A DNA stretch of 64,000 nt from Oscillospiraceae bacterium (GCA_017829075.1 JAGAJA010000107.1:1-64000), one strand, 5' to 3'. Positions 32,303-41,331 are shown, numbered from the stretch's first letter. The notes: generated from the letters alone by a model not told the origin. Program-made: numbers and translations.

Positions 32303-32910
32303 GCGTTAAGATAAAGCTGTGCGGAATGTTCCGGGAATGCGATATTGATTACGCTAACGAGGCTCAGCCGGACTACATCGGGTTTGTGCTGGAGTTCCCG
32401 AAAAGCCACAGGAGCATTGACAAAACCACAGCTCAGCGGCTCAGGTCACGGCTTTCCCCGGAAATAAAAACAGTAGGAGTTTTTGTGAATTCTCCGGAAA
32501 CCACTTGCGCTGAGTATGCAAATTGTGGTATAATAGATCTGATACAGCTTCACGGCGGGGAGGATAAGGACTATATCCGCAGGCTGAGAGAGCTTACGGA
32601 CGCGCCGATAATAAAGGCGGTGAAAGTCCGCAGCGCTGACGATATCGCGCAGGCGCAGACCCTCGGAGCGGACTTCCTGCTGCTGGACAACGGCACTGGC
32701 ACCGGGCAGAGCTTCGACCATTCGCTTATCGACAGGGAATTGATCCGGCAGCCGTTTTTCCTTGCCGGGGGACTTACCCCGGAAAACCTGCGGCGGGCGG
32801 CGCTGGATATCCGACCCTACTGCGTTGACTTATCCAGCGGAATTGAAACCGACCGGGTGAAGGACAGAGAAAAAATGCTGGCGGCGGTGAGGGCTGTTCG
32901 GGACGCGTGA
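32299..32910 (+). CDS. trpF: Phosphoribosylanthranilate isomerase
   Basis: 203 residues. It performs the Amadori rearrangement before ring closure. The start KIKLCGMFRECDIDYA holds the catalytic Cys, IGFVLEFPKSHR is the second barrel motif, and LIQLHGGED and LLLDNGTGTGQSF (catalytic Asp) follow. FFLAGGLTPENLRRA forms the phosphate site. The gene contains a plausible promoter (32505-32534) for the downstream part of the operon. Confidence 0.95.
   Translation: MSVKIKLCGMFRECDIDYANEAQPDYIGFVLEFPKSHRSIDKTTAQRLRSRLSPEIKTVGVFVNSPETTCAEYANCGIIDLIQLHGGEDKDYIRRLRELTDAPIIKAVKVRSADDIAQAQTLGADFLLLDNGTGTGQSFDHSLIDRELIRQPFFLAGGLTPENLRRAALDIRPYCVDLSSGIETDRVKDREKMLAAVRAVRDA
32505..32534 (+). promoter_or_regulatory. 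Possible internal promoter within trpF
   Basis: TATAAT at 32529-32534, preceded by TG (extended -10, TGGTATAAT) and TTGCGC at 32505-32510 with an 18-base spacer. It lies in a local AT-rich patch of a GC-richer gene. It would give extra or T-box-independent transcription of the ferredoxin gene, trpB and trpA. Confidence 0.45.
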
Positions 32911-32952
32911 AATCCGCTTGTCCGGCGGACGTCATAAGGGAGGCTTGAGATC

Positions 32953-33723
32953 TTGACTGGCATTTTTTTCAGCGGCACGGGAAACACAAAATTCTGCATA
33001 TCACGGTTTCTGTCCGGGATCGAGGGTGAGCATAGGCTGCTTTCTATTGAGGACAGCGCGGCGGTATCTGAGATTTCCGGCGCTGGGGATATCCTGTTTG
33101 CTTATCCGGTTTATTACAGCAGTTTGCCGAAGATCGTCAGCGATTTTATTTCAAATAATCAGGATTTGTGGCGTGGCAAGCGCATTTTTATCATTGCCAC
33201 AATGGGCGCGTTCAGCGGTGACGGCGCGGGAGTTTCCGCAAGGCTTTTCCGAAAATACGGGGCAGAAATTATTGGCGGACTTCACATAAAAATGCCCGAC
33301 TGCATCGGAGATGTAAAGGCTCTGAAAAAATCTCCCGATGAAAACAGACGGATTATTGCTTCGGCGGAAGAAAAGATCGACAGAGCCGCGAAGAATTATC
33401 TGGACGGAAAACCTCCGCAGGAGGGTCTGAATATTTTTTACCACCTTGCAGGATTGTTCGGACAGCGGCTGTATTTCAGCGGAAAGACAAAGCATTACAC
33501 CCAGAATCCCAAGATAAACACGGAAAAATGCGTTGGCTGCGGAAACTGCGAAAAGCTTTGCCCGATGAGGAATATTCACATTGCCGGCGGCAGGGCAGTT
33601 CCGGGGAATAAATGCACGATGTGTTACCGGTGCTTTTCGTTATGCCCGCAGAAAGCAATAACAATTATCGGGAAAGAGGTAATTGTTCAATATAATTTCA
33701 ATGATTATTCAGGAAAGGAATAA
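32953..33723 (+). CDS. EFR1-type flavodoxin/ferredoxin fusion protein
   Basis: 256 residues, TTG start nine bases after AAGGGAGG. The N-terminal 150 residues are flavodoxin-like with the FMN phosphate loop [10 protein letters not shown]. The C-terminus carries two 4Fe-4S sites, [11 protein letters not shown] and [11 protein letters not shown]. The layout fits the EFR1 family of electron carriers. It sits between trpF and trpB, 42 bases after trpF, and its end lies four bases before trpB. No tryptophan-pathway step needs such a protein, so it may be a hitch-hiker or a local redox partner. Confidence 0.88.
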   Translation: MTGIFFSGTGNTKFCISRFLSGIEGEHRLLSIEDSAAVSEISGAGDILFAYPVYYSSLPKIVSDFISNNQDLWRGKRIFIIATMGAFSGDGAGVSARLFRKYGAEIIGGLHIKMPDCIGDVKALKKSPDENRRIIASAEEKIDRAAKNYLDGKPPQEGLNIFYHLAGLFGQRLYFSGKTKHYTQNPKINTEKCVGCGNCEKLCPMRNIHIAGGRAVPGNKCTMCYRCFSLCPQKAITIIGKEVIVQYNFNDYSGKE

Positions 33724-33727
33724 AACT

Positions 33728-34912
33728 ATGTCAAACGGACGTTACGGCGATTTCGGCGGGCAGTATATCCCCGAAACGCTGATGAATGAGATCCATAAGC
33801 TGGAGGAGGCTTACGAGTTCTACAAGAACGACAAGCAGTTCAACGATGAGCTGAACACGCTGCTGCGGGATTACGCCGGCAGACCCTCCCTGCTTTACTA
33901 TGCGGAGAAGATGACTAAGGATCTGGGCGGCGCTAAGATCTATTTCAAGCGCGAGGATCTGAACCACACCGGTTCGCACAAGATAAACAACGTGCTCGGT
34001 CAGGCGCTGCTTACGAAAAAGATGGGCAAGACCCGCATAATCGCAGAAACCGGCGCGGGTCAGCACGGAGTTGCTGCGGCGACTGCGGCGGCTCTGCTGG
34101 GGTTGGAATGCGAGATATTCATGGGCAAGGAGGACACTATCCGTCAGGCGCTGAACGTCTACCGCATGGAGCTTCTCGGCGCAAAGGTACACCCGGTAAC
34201 TACCGGAACAATGACCCTCAAGGACGCGGTGAACTAAGCAATGCGCGACTGGACGACCCGTGTTGACGACACGCTGTACGTCCTCGGCTCAGTAATGGGA
34301 CCGCATCCGTTCCCGATGATGGTAAGGGACTTCCAGAGCGTTATCTCCAAGGAAGCGAGAGAGCAGATACTGGAGAAAGAGGGCAAGCTCCCCACCGCAG
34401 TAATGGCTTGCGTAGGCGGCGGCTCCAACGCTATGGGTATGTTCTACAACTTCATAGGCGACAAGGACGTAAGGCTGATCGGCTGCGAGGCTGCGGGACG
34501 CGGAGTTAATACCGGCGAGACCGCCGCGACTATCGCCACCGGAACTCTGGGAATTTTCCACGGCATGAAGTCGCTGTTCTGTCAGAATGAATACGGTCAG
34601 ATCGCACCGGTTTACTCCATTTCTGCGGGTCTTGACTACCCCGGAATAGGCCCGGAGCACGCGTATCTGCACTCGATAGGCAGAGCGGAGTATGTCCCGG
34701 TAACAGATGATGAAGCGGTGAACGCATTCGAGTACATAGCCCGCACCGAGGGCATAATCTGCGCGATTGAGAGCGCCCACGCCGTAGCACACATGATGAA
34801 GATTGCTCCCACCATGAGCAAGGACGATATTATAATCTGCTGCCTGTCCGGACGCGGAGATAAGGACGTTGCGGCAATAGCTAGATACAGGGGGGTAGAT
34901 CTTCATGAATAA
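33728..34912 (+). pseudogene. trpB: Tryptophan synthase beta chain, interrupted by in-frame TAA
   Basis: The frame would give a normal 394-residue TrpB, which joins indole and serine using PLP. The PLP lysine lies in [10 protein letters not shown] and the PLP phosphate loop in [10 protein letters not shown]. At 34235-34237, codon 170, a TAA stands where the family has Glu (DAVN-stop-AMRDW instead of DAVNEAxRDW). The frame does not change, so one G-to-T change from GAA would explain it. The upstream piece has 169 residues and the downstream piece keeps 224. An ATG three bases after the stop (34241) could allow re-initiation, but it lacks its own ribosome site. Either a recent loss-of-function mutation or a sequence error. 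Confidence 0.9.
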
Positions 34913-35675
34913 AACCAGAAACGCATTCGAGAACAAAAAGGCATTTATCGGCTTTCTGACGGCGGGGGATCCCACCTTTGAGGACAGCTACAATAACATC
35001 ATGGCTATGGTAAGAGGCGGCGCAGACCTCATTGAGATAGGCATTCCGTTCTCTGATCCTATCGCCGAGGGCGTAGTCATTCAGGACGCGAATGTGCGCG
35101 CGCTGAGCAAGGGCATGACCACCGACCGGGCGTTTGAGCTTGCGGAAAAAGTTCGCAGTCAGACGGATATCCCGATATGCTTCATGACCTACCTTAATCC
35201 GGTGTTCAAGTACGGCTACGACAGATTTTTCGAGAAGTGCAGGTCTATCGGAGTGGACGGTCTGATCTGCCCGGATATGCCTTTCGAAGAGAAGCACGAG
35301 GCGGCTGATGTTGCGAAAAAGTACGATATTTCGGTCATTTCGCTGATAGCTCCCACCAGTGAGGAGCGCATTAAGATGATCGCCGAGGAAGCGGAGGGCT
35401 TTATCTACATAGTTTCCTCCATGGGCGTCACCGGAGTTCGCAGCGAGATCAAGACCGACCTCAATCACATCATGGAAGCAGTCAAGAAGTACGCGAAGGT
35501 TCCGGCGGCAATCGGCTTTGGAATAAGCAAGCCGGAGCAGGCGCAGAAAATGGCTGGGATCTCCGACGGAGTTATCGTGGGCAGCGCGATAGTGAAGCTT
35601 GTGGAGAAGTACGGCAGCAACGCTCCGGAGCACATCTATGAGTATGTAAAGAGCATGAAGGACGCGATACGCTGA
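34905..35675 (+). CDS. trpA: Tryptophan synthase alpha chain
   Basis: 256 residues. It cleaves indole-3-glycerol phosphate and passes indole to TrpB. The catalytic Glu lies in [17 protein letters not shown], whose Asp is the second catalytic residue, and the phosphate site is in GFGISKPEQ and [10 protein letters not shown]. The start overlaps trpB by eight bases with GGGGG before it. The gene looks fully intact, which argues that loss of trpB is recent. Confidence 0.97.
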   Translation: MNKTRNAFENKKAFIGFLTAGDPTFEDSYNNIMAMVRGGADLIEIGIPFSDPIAEGVVIQDANVRALSKGMTTDRAFELAEKVRSQTDIPICFMTYLNPVFKYGYDRFFEKCRSIGVDGLICPDMPFEEKHEAADVAKKYDISVISLIAPTSEERIKMIAEEAEGFIYIVSSMGVTGVRSEIKTDLNHIMEAVKKYAKVPAAIGFGISKPEQAQKMAGISDGVIVGSAIVKLVEKYGSNAPEHIYEYVKSMKDAIR

Positions 35676-35696
35676 ATTATTCACGAAAAAATGTTC

Positions 35697-35720
35697 GGGA
35701 GGGGCTTGCCCCTCCCTTAT
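35697..35720 (+). terminator. trp operon terminator
   Basis: GGGAGGGGC (35697-35705) pairs perfectly with GCCCCTCCC (35708-35716), then TTATTGT. It begins 22 bases after trpA. Confidence 0.8.
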
Positions 35721-35736
35721 TGTATTAGATAGTAAA

Positions 35737-35763
35737 GGGGCAAATGCGAAATTTGCCCCTCTT
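35737..35763. terminator. Second hairpin between trpA and dapL
   Basis: GGGGCAAAT (35737-35745) pairs with ATTTGCCCC (35751-35759). It ends 21 bases from the dapL stop and probably terminates dapL from the minus strand. Confidence 0.7.
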
Positions 35764-35780
35764 AACTATGAAATTAGAAT

Positions 35781-36986
35781 TTACTTCTTGAACAGCTTCT
35801 TAAATCTCTCCATAGCCTCGGCAGTAAGCTCGTGAGTGCTGAACGCGGTCAGTCTGAACCAGCCGTCGCCGTTTGCGCCAAATCCCGCGCCGGGAGTTCC
35901 GACAACCTGAATTTCATTCAGCAGGTAATCGAAGAATGCCCATGAATCCATGCCATTCGGGGACTTCAGCCAGATGTACGGGGAGTTGATGCCGCCGGTG
36001 TACTTTATTCCAAGCTCGTCGCAGGTCTTTGCGATCATGCGGGCGTTCTCCTGATAGTAGGCGATAGTCGCCTTTGTCTGAACCTGTCCCTCCGGTGAGA
36101 ATACAGCCTCTGCCGCTCTCTGAACCGGGTAGGAAACGCCGTTGAACTTGCTTCCCTGACGTCTGTTCCACAGGTCTGCGATCTTTACGTCCTCGCCCTT
36201 GCTGTTCTTCTGAACCAACTCATCGGGAACTACTGTATAACCGCAGCGTGTTCCGGTGAAGCCTGCGGTCTTGGAAAGGGAGCAGATCTCGATAGCGCAC
36301 TTCTTTGCGCCCTCAATGAGGTAAATGCTTCTGGGCAGGTCAGGCTCGGTGATGAACGCCTCGTAAGCCGCGTCGAAGATGATGACTGCATTGTTAGCCA
36401 GCGCGTAGTCAACCCATTCCTTAAGCTGCGCCGCAGTGTAGACAGAGCCTGTCGGATTGTTCGGGGAGCAGAGGTAGATCAGATCAGCCTTTACGTCCTT
36501 CGGGGGCATAGCCGCAAAGCCGTTTTCCTCGGTGGAATTTGCGTAAATAACCTCGTTTCCGCTCATGATGTTGCTGTCAACGTAAACCGGGTAAGCTGGG
36601 TCGGTTACTACAACGGTGTTTCCGGAACCGAAAATGTCGATGATATTTCCGCAGTCGCTCTTTGCGCCGTCGCTGATGTGAATTACCGCCGGGTCAACCT
36701 CCGCGCCGAAGCTCTTGTAATAGCCGGAAACCGCGTTCCGCAGGAAGTCATAACCTGCGCCGCTGTCCTCATAGCCGTGGAAGGTTTCCTTTACGCCCAT
36801 TTCCTTTGCAGCCTTGACCATTGCGTCAACTACAACCGGTGCAAGTGGCTGAGTTACGTCGCCTATGCCCATTCTGATGAGCTTTGCGTCGGGATTAGCG
36901 GCGGTGTACGCCTTTATCCTCTTCGCGATATCAATAAAAAGGTAGTTCTTTTTCAGCTTGAAAAAGTTTTCGTTAAGCTTTGCCAT
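35781..36986 (-). CDS. dapL: LL-diaminopimelate aminotransferase
   Basis: 401 residues. It converts tetrahydrodipicolinate directly to LL-diaminopimelate using glutamate, a short route to lysine and peptidoglycan found in Clostridia, plants and some others. The PLP lysine is in ICSLSKTAGFTGTRCGY, SPNNPTGSVY binds the cofactor ring region, and GTPGAGFGANGDGWFRLT with the carboxylate-binding Arg closes the fold. The start MAKLNENFFKLKKNYLF is typical of DapL. It stands alone on the minus strand with its own promoter. Confidence 0.96.
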   Translation of the reverse strand: MAKLNENFFKLKKNYLFIDIAKRIKAYTAANPDAKLIRMGIGDVTQPLAPVVVDAMVKAAKEMGVKETFHGYEDSGAGYDFLRNAVSGYYKSFGAEVDPAVIHISDGAKSDCGNIIDIFGSGNTVVVTDPAYPVYVDSNIMSGNEVIYANSTEENGFAAMPPKDVKADLIYLCSPNNPTGSVYTAAQLKEWVDYALANNAVIIFDAAYEAFITEPDLPRSIYLIEGAKKCAIEICSLSKTAGFTGTRCGYTVVPDELVQKNSKGEDVKIADLWNRRQGSKFNGVSYPVQRAAEAVFSPEGQVQTKATIAYYQENARMIAKTCDELGIKYTGGINSPYIWLKSPNGMDSWAFFDYLLNEIQVVGTPGAGFGANGDGWFRLTAFSTHELTAEAMERFKKLFKK

Positions 36987-37037
36987 GTGTTTTCGTCCTT
37001 TCTTTTTGTAAAGATCTCCGGAATAAGTCCACTCTCT

Positions 37038-37066
37038 ATTTTAATATATTTTCGGCGGTTTGTCAA
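37038..37066 (-). promoter_or_regulatory. dapL promoter
   Basis: On the minus strand TTGACA (37061-37066) and TAAAAT (37038-37043) are 17 bases apart. The dapL start lies about 50 bases downstream. Confidence 0.8.
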
Positions 37067-37093
37067 TGCTTTTTCTCCCGGAGAGAGCATTTT

Positions 37094-37198
37094 TCAGCTA
37101 AGGATATGCGTAAGCTCCACAGACCACAGAATTATCAGCGTTACAGATCCCGCCATTTTGAGCAGTTCCATTGTGAATTTTCTTGTAAATTTGTTCAT
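37094..37198 (-). CDS. 34-residue single-span membrane peptide
   Basis: A short gene with all the right signals: promoter 37234-37262, GGAGGT at 37206-37211 seven bases before the ATG, and a stop before the dapL promoter. The peptide starts MNKFTRKFTMELLKMAG, a basic amphipathic stretch, then SVTLIILWSVELTHILS, one short membrane segment. The positive-inside start suggests N-in orientation. It lies 110 bases upstream of dapL on the same strand. No homologue is known to me; it could be a toxin-like peptide, a membrane-complex subunit or a leader peptide. Confidence 0.6.
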   Translation of the reverse strand: MNKFTRKFTMELLKMAGSVTLIILWSVELTHILS

Positions 37199-37233
37199 GA
37201 TAAATTACCTCCGTGATGTTTTTTGTTGAGTAT

Positions 37234-37262
37234 ATTCTATCATTTTCACAGCGGCGGGTCAA
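37234..37262 (-). promoter_or_regulatory. Promoter of the 34-residue peptide gene
   Basis: On the minus strand TTGACC (37257-37262) and TAGAAT (37234-37239) with 17 bases between, about 35 bases before the peptide ATG. Confidence 0.6.
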
Positions 37263-37351
37263 TAGGAAACTGCGTCAATTTTGATACAAATAGGGACTGC
37301 TCGGAAATTTAGTTACAAATACTGGAAACAGCGAATAAATCGCGTAATTAC

Positions 37352-37380
37352 TTGACAAACTTAGGGGAATATATTATAAT
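37352..37380 (+). promoter_or_regulatory. Consensus promoter of the GNAT-hisS-rimM-trmD-era-recO cluster
   Basis: TTGACA at 37352-37357 and TATAAT at 37375-37380, 17 bases apart: a full match to the vegetative consensus. The GNAT start lies 41 bases downstream. Confidence 0.85.
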
Positions 37381-37421
37381 AAAATATGTATGGAATTGTG
37401 GCGGTTTGTGGAGGAAATACT

Positions 37422-37853
37422 ATGGTAAGAGAAGTCCGCATCGACGAATATCAGCAGCTCATGGAATTGTATCTCCACCTGCACGAAACGGAGATACCTC
37501 CGGCGGCGTTAACAAAAGACCTGTGGGAGCGGCTGGTGAACGACCCGGACTATCACCTGATCGCTGCCGAGGAGGACGGAAAGCTGGTTTCCACCTGCAC
37601 CTGCGTGATAATCCCGAACCTCACTCACGGGCCGCGGCCCTACGCGTGGGTGGAAAACGTGGTAACTCACCCGGACTATCGCGGGAAAGGGCTTGCAACG
37701 GCGTGTCTTGACTTCGCAAAGGAGATAGCATTGCGGGAAAACTGCTACCGGCTGGTGCTGATGACCGGCTCAAAGCTGGAAAGCACGCTGAATTTCTACG
37801 AGCGCGCCGGCTATAACCACACAGACAAGACCGGATTTATACAGTGGCTGTAA
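37422..37853 (+). CDS. GNAT family N-acetyltransferase
   Basis: 143 residues. The acetyl-CoA site is PDYRGKGLATACLDFA near residue 88 (the R/Q-x-x-G-x-G/A loop), after the strand WVENVVTHP; the last motif ESTLNFYERAGY is also typical. The start at 37422 follows GGAGG; an earlier in-frame ATG at 37386 lies in the promoter region. The substrate cannot be read from sequence. It is the first gene of a cluster of translation genes, 29 bases before hisS, so a protein or tRNA-related target is possible. Confidence 0.88.
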   Translation: MVREVRIDEYQQLMELYLHLHETEIPPAALTKDLWERLVNDPDYHLIAAEEDGKLVSTCTCVIIPNLTHGPRPYAWVENVVTHPDYRGKGLATACLDFAKEIALRENCYRLVLMTGSKLESTLNFYERAGYNHTDKTGFIQWL

Positions 37854-37882
37854 CAAATATATCTGAAAGGAACAACAAAACC

Positions 37883-39109
37883 ATGAACATAAAACCTCAG
37901 AAGGGTATGCAGGAATTTCTGCCGGAGGCTGCGGCGCAGCGCGACAGGCTGATGAACATTATCCTTGACACCTACACGAAAAGCGGATTTACGAGGATCT
38001 ACACCCCGGCGATCGAGAGCGCGGAGAACCTCGACAAGAGCGACGGCGGCGACAATCTGAACCTCATCTTCCGCATAATGAAGCGCGGCGACAAGCTGGA
38101 GGAGGCTCTGTCGAAATCCCCGGTGGACGAAAAGGAGCTGTGCGACCTCGGACTGCGCTATGACCTCACCCTGCCGCTGTCGAGATATTACGCGAACAAC
38201 CGCAACAGCCTGCCTAATCCCTTCAAGGTAATCCAGATAGACAAGGTTTACCGCGCGGAAAGACCCCAGCGGGGCAGACTGCGCGAGTTCGTGCAGTGCG
38301 ATATTGATATCCTCGGCTCGGACTCCTACTGCTGCGAGATAGAGCTTATCTCAGTCACCGCAAAGGCGCTGTCAAAAATCGGGATCGGTGAATTCACCGT
38401 TCGTGTAAACGACCGCCGGGTGCTGAGAAATTCCCTGCTGACTATGGGCTTCCCGGAGGAGGCTCTGGACACTGTTTCGGTAAGCTTCGACAAGCTGGAC
38501 AAGATAGGCGCTGACGGAGTTGCGGAGGAGCTTCGCGAAAAGGGAATGCCGGAGAACGCAATAAACAGCCTGACTGCGCTGCTCGCAAAGGGAAAGCTCA
38601 CCCTTGACGACATGGCGCAGTACTGCTCCGAGGACGCAAAGGAAACGCTGGAGCAGCTCCGCACCATAATCGAAACTGCGGACAAGCTTTCAGAGGATTA
38701 CACCGTTGAGTTTGACCCGTCCCTCGTAAGAGGTCAGGGTTACTACACCGGAACGGTGTTCGAGGTGGCGAGCAAGCAGTTTGGCGGCACTGTCGCAGGC
38801 GGCGGAAGATACGATAATCTTATCGGAAGATTTACCGGGGATACAGTTCCGGCGGTTGGCTTCTCAATCGGCTTTGAGCGTATTTTCTCGATAGTTACCG
38901 AAAACAATATCCAGCTTGCGGGCAGCAGAAAGAAAACAGCAATTCTGCACAGTCCGGAGGCAATACTTGAAGCTATCGCAAAGTCCGATGAATTGCAGGC
39001 GGACAGCGACGTTACCCTTATCGCCGCAGCAAATCGCAAGAAAGCGGACAAGGCTTACTCAAAGGCGAAGGCTCAGGGCTTTGACGAGATAATCAAGATA
39101 GGGCTGTAA
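37883..39109 (+). CDS. hisS: Histidine--tRNA ligase, short C-terminal form
   Basis: 408 residues. It charges tRNA-His. The class II core is intact: LRYDLTLPLSRYYA, the motif 2 region YRAERPQRGRLREFVQCDID, the histidine-binding LVRGQGYYTGTVFEV and GGGRYDNLIGRF, and motif 3 GFSIGFERI near 335. After motif 3 only some 70 residues remain, less than the usual HisRS anticodon domain of about 95, and the typical end pattern is weak. A HisZ-like role is possible, but no his genes are nearby. ATG 37883 follows AAGGA; the upstream in-frame ATG overlaps the GNAT gene. Confidence 0.88.
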   Translation: MNIKPQKGMQEFLPEAAAQRDRLMNIILDTYTKSGFTRIYTPAIESAENLDKSDGGDNLNLIFRIMKRGDKLEEALSKSPVDEKELCDLGLRYDLTLPLSRYYANNRNSLPNPFKVIQIDKVYRAERPQRGRLREFVQCDIDILGSDSYCCEIELISVTAKALSKIGIGEFTVRVNDRRVLRNSLLTMGFPEEALDTVSVSFDKLDKIGADGVAEELREKGMPENAINSLTALLAKGKLTLDDMAQYCSEDAKETLEQLRTIIETADKLSEDYTVEFDPSLVRGQGYYTGTVFEVASKQFGGTVAGGGRYDNLIGRFTGDTVPAVGFSIGFERIFSIVTENNIQLAGSRKKTAILHSPEAILEAIAKSDELQADSDVTLIAAANRKKADKAYSKAKAQGFDEIIKIGL

Positions 39110-39120
39110 CAGGTGCGTAT

Positions 39121-39633
39121 ATGAAAAAACAATTTCTTGAAATAGGCAAGATAGTTGCCACGCAGGGTATCCGCGGGGAGTTCCGGGTGCAGTATTATTG
39201 CGACAGCGCGGAGGTGCTGTGCGATTTCGACACGCTGTATCTTGACAAGGGAAAGACCGAGGTCACGGTGGAGCGCGCCTACCCCCACAAGAATATCGTG
39301 GTGATGAAGCTTGAGGGAATCGACAAGATCGAGCAGGCGCAGCCGCTTATCGGTAAGATATTGTACCTCAACCGGGACGACGCGGAGCTTGAGGAGGGTC
39401 TGTACTTCATTCAGGACATAATCGGGCTGACGGTGAAGGACGCGGACACCGGCGAGGTTTACGGAAAGATAACCGACGTGTATCAGAACGGCGCCAGCGA
39501 CGTATATTCGATAAGAAAGGACGACGGGCGGGAGCTGCTGTTCCCCTGCATTGACGAGGTAGTATTAAGCACCGATATCGACGCGGGAGAAATGATAATT
39601 CGTCCGCTGCCGGGGCTTTTCGATGAGGATTGA
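39121..39633 (+). CDS. rimM: Ribosome maturation factor RimM
   Basis: 170 residues. It helps assemble the head of the 30S subunit by binding S19. The N-terminal barrel begins EIGKIVATQGIRGEFRVQ and the C-terminal PRC barrel contains LIGLTVKDADTGE-type strands and ends VLSTDIDAGEMIIRPLPGLFDE. Eleven bases separate it from hisS; its end overlaps trmD by 11 bases, the usual rimM-trmD coupling. The usual partners rpsP and rplS are not present here. Confidence 0.95.
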   Translation: MKKQFLEIGKIVATQGIRGEFRVQYYCDSAEVLCDFDTLYLDKGKTEVTVERAYPHKNIVVMKLEGIDKIEQAQPLIGKILYLNRDDAELEEGLYFIQDIIGLTVKDADTGEVYGKITDVYQNGASDVYSIRKDDGRELLFPCIDEVVLSTDIDAGEMIIRPLPGLFDED

Positions 39634-40387
39634 TGTTGCAACGCTGTTCCCGGATATGTTCGACCCTGTGCTTAACCAGAGCATTGTCGGCAGGGGAATA
39701 AAAAACGGGCTTATTGAAATATACACTCATGATATCCGGCTTTACACCGAAAACAAGCACAACCGCGTTGACGACAAGCCCTACGGCGGCGGAACGGGAA
39801 TGCTCATGCAGGCGCAGCCTATCTACGACTGCATCATGGCGATAAAGAGCCAGATGAACCTGAAACCCCGCATTATTTATATGTCCCCGCAGGGGGAAGT
39901 CCTCACCCAGAAAAAGGTGCGGGAGCTTGCCGCCGAGCCGTGGCTGATACTGCTATGCGGGCATTACGAGGGTGTTGACCAGCGGGTGCTGGACGAGCTG
40001 GAATGCGAGGAGCTTTCGGTAGGGGATTACGTCCTGACCGGGGGAGAGCTTCCGGCTATGATAGTGTGCGATGCCGTGGCGAGATTGCAGGACGGAGTGC
40101 TCCCCAACGAGGACGCGTTCAGCGTTGAGAGCCACGAGGACGGTCTGCTGGAATACCCCCAGTACACCCGCCCGGAGGAATGGCGCGGGCGCAGAGTTCC
40201 GGAGGTGCTGCTTTCCGGCAATCATAAGAATATCGTTGCATGGCAGCGGGAGCAGGCAGTGGAGGTCACACACAGAAAGCGACCGGATATGACCGCAGGA
40301 GCAGGCTCAGCCATAACCAACGAGGACAGGCTGCGCCGGAGGACTTCCAGAGAGAAGCCGGGCGCTGCGGAGGAAAAAGATGACTAA
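39623..40387 (+). CDS. trmD: tRNA (guanine37-N1)-methyltransferase
   Basis: 254 residues. It methylates G37 next to the anticodon to keep the reading frame. The start MRIDVATLFPDMFD, the trefoil-knot SAM site LLCGHYEGVDQRVLDE, and SVGDYVLTGGELPAM are the hallmarks of TrmD. The C-terminal part contains WQREQAVEVTHRKRPDM, with a short charged extension. It overlaps rimM at its start and era at its end (eight bases). Confidence 0.97.
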   Translation: MRIDVATLFPDMFDPVLNQSIVGRGIKNGLIEIYTHDIRLYTENKHNRVDDKPYGGGTGMLMQAQPIYDCIMAIKSQMNLKPRIIYMSPQGEVLTQKKVRELAAEPWLILLCGHYEGVDQRVLDELECEELSVGDYVLTGGELPAMIVCDAVARLQDGVLPNEDAFSVESHEDGLLEYPQYTRPEEWRGRRVPEVLLSGNHKNIVAWQREQAVEVTHRKRPDMTAGAGSAITNEDRLRRRTSREKPGAAEEKDD

Positions 40388-41279
40388 AAACGCATTTATT
40401 GCAATAACAGGGCGGGCGAACGCCGGAAAATCCTCGCTGACAAATCTGCTTGTCGGCGAAAAGGTTTCTATCGTCAGCGAAAAGCCCCAGACCACCAGAA
40501 ACCGCATAAACGGCGTACTCACAAAGGGTGATACCCAGTTCGTGTTTATCGACACTCCGGGAATGCACAAGCCGAAAACCAAGCTGTCGGAGCATATGGT
40601 GAAGTCTATCCGGCAGAGCGTGGACGATGTGGACTGCGCGATACTCATGGCGGACGTGACGAAAAAAATGTCCTCTATCGAGCAGGATCTGATACGCAGC
40701 TTTGCTTCTCACGGAACTGCGGTGGTGCTGCTGCTGAACAAGGTGGATCTGCTCAAGGACAAGAGCGATATCCTGAAGATTATCCAGCAGTATTCCGAGC
40801 TGTACGATTTCGAGGAGGTCATTCCGATATCGGTGAAGAACCGCATAAATACCGACCAGATACTTCCGGTGCTGGAGCGGTTCGCGGTGGAGGGAGAGCA
40901 TTTCTTCCCGGACGATATCGCCACCGACCGCACTGAGCGTTTCATGTGCTCTGAGATAGTGCGGGAGAAGATACTGCGGGTAATGCAGGAGGAAATACCG
41001 CATGGGACGGCGGTGGACGTGGAGAAATTCAAGTCCCGTATGAAAGGCGATAATGAGCTTATCGACATCAGTGTTGTTATTATCTGCGAAAAGGAAAGCC
41101 ACAAGGGAATGATCATCGGCAAGGGCGGCGAGCGGCTCAAGCAGATAGCGTCAATGGCGAGGGCTGACATGGAGGAGCTGCTTGGCGCTCATGTCAATCT
41201 TCAGTGCTTTGTCAAGGTCAAGGAGGACTGGCGCAATCGCGAGCGGGTAATTACCGATCTTGGTATGTTTGACGAATGA
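40380..41279 (+). CDS. era: GTPase Era
   Basis: 299 residues. It binds 16S rRNA 3' end and checks 30S maturation. G1 is GRANAGKSSLTNLL (the common form is GRPNVGKS), the switch region KPQTTRNRINGV, G3 DTPGMHKPK, G4 LNKVD, and the KH domain at the end has MIIGKGGERLKQIA. All key residues for GTP binding are present. It overlaps trmD and is followed by recO, a frequent Gram-positive pairing. Confidence 0.97.
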   Translation: MTKNAFIAITGRANAGKSSLTNLLVGEKVSIVSEKPQTTRNRINGVLTKGDTQFVFIDTPGMHKPKTKLSEHMVKSIRQSVDDVDCAILMADVTKKMSSIEQDLIRSFASHGTAVVLLLNKVDLLKDKSDILKIIQQYSELYDFEEVIPISVKNRINTDQILPVLERFAVEGEHFFPDDIATDRTERFMCSEIVREKILRVMQEEIPHGTAVDVEKFKSRMKGDNELIDISVVIICEKESHKGMIIGKGGERLKQIASMARADMEELLGAHVNLQCFVKVKEDWRNRERVITDLGMFDE

Positions 41280-41331
41280 GTTTTCGGGGGCAGCCGGCTG
41301 GCTGCCCTGATTTGCGAAAGGGGGCTTCGTA

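Noticed and set aside
34241..34912. C-terminal half of trpB as a separate gene
   Set aside because: Same frame as the upstream half, split by one stop at a conserved residue, with no ribosome site of its own.
37062..37093. AATGCT/AGCATT stem ahead of dapL as a plus-strand terminator
   Set aside because: No plus-strand gene lies upstream, and the stem overlaps the dapL -35 element; left uncalled.
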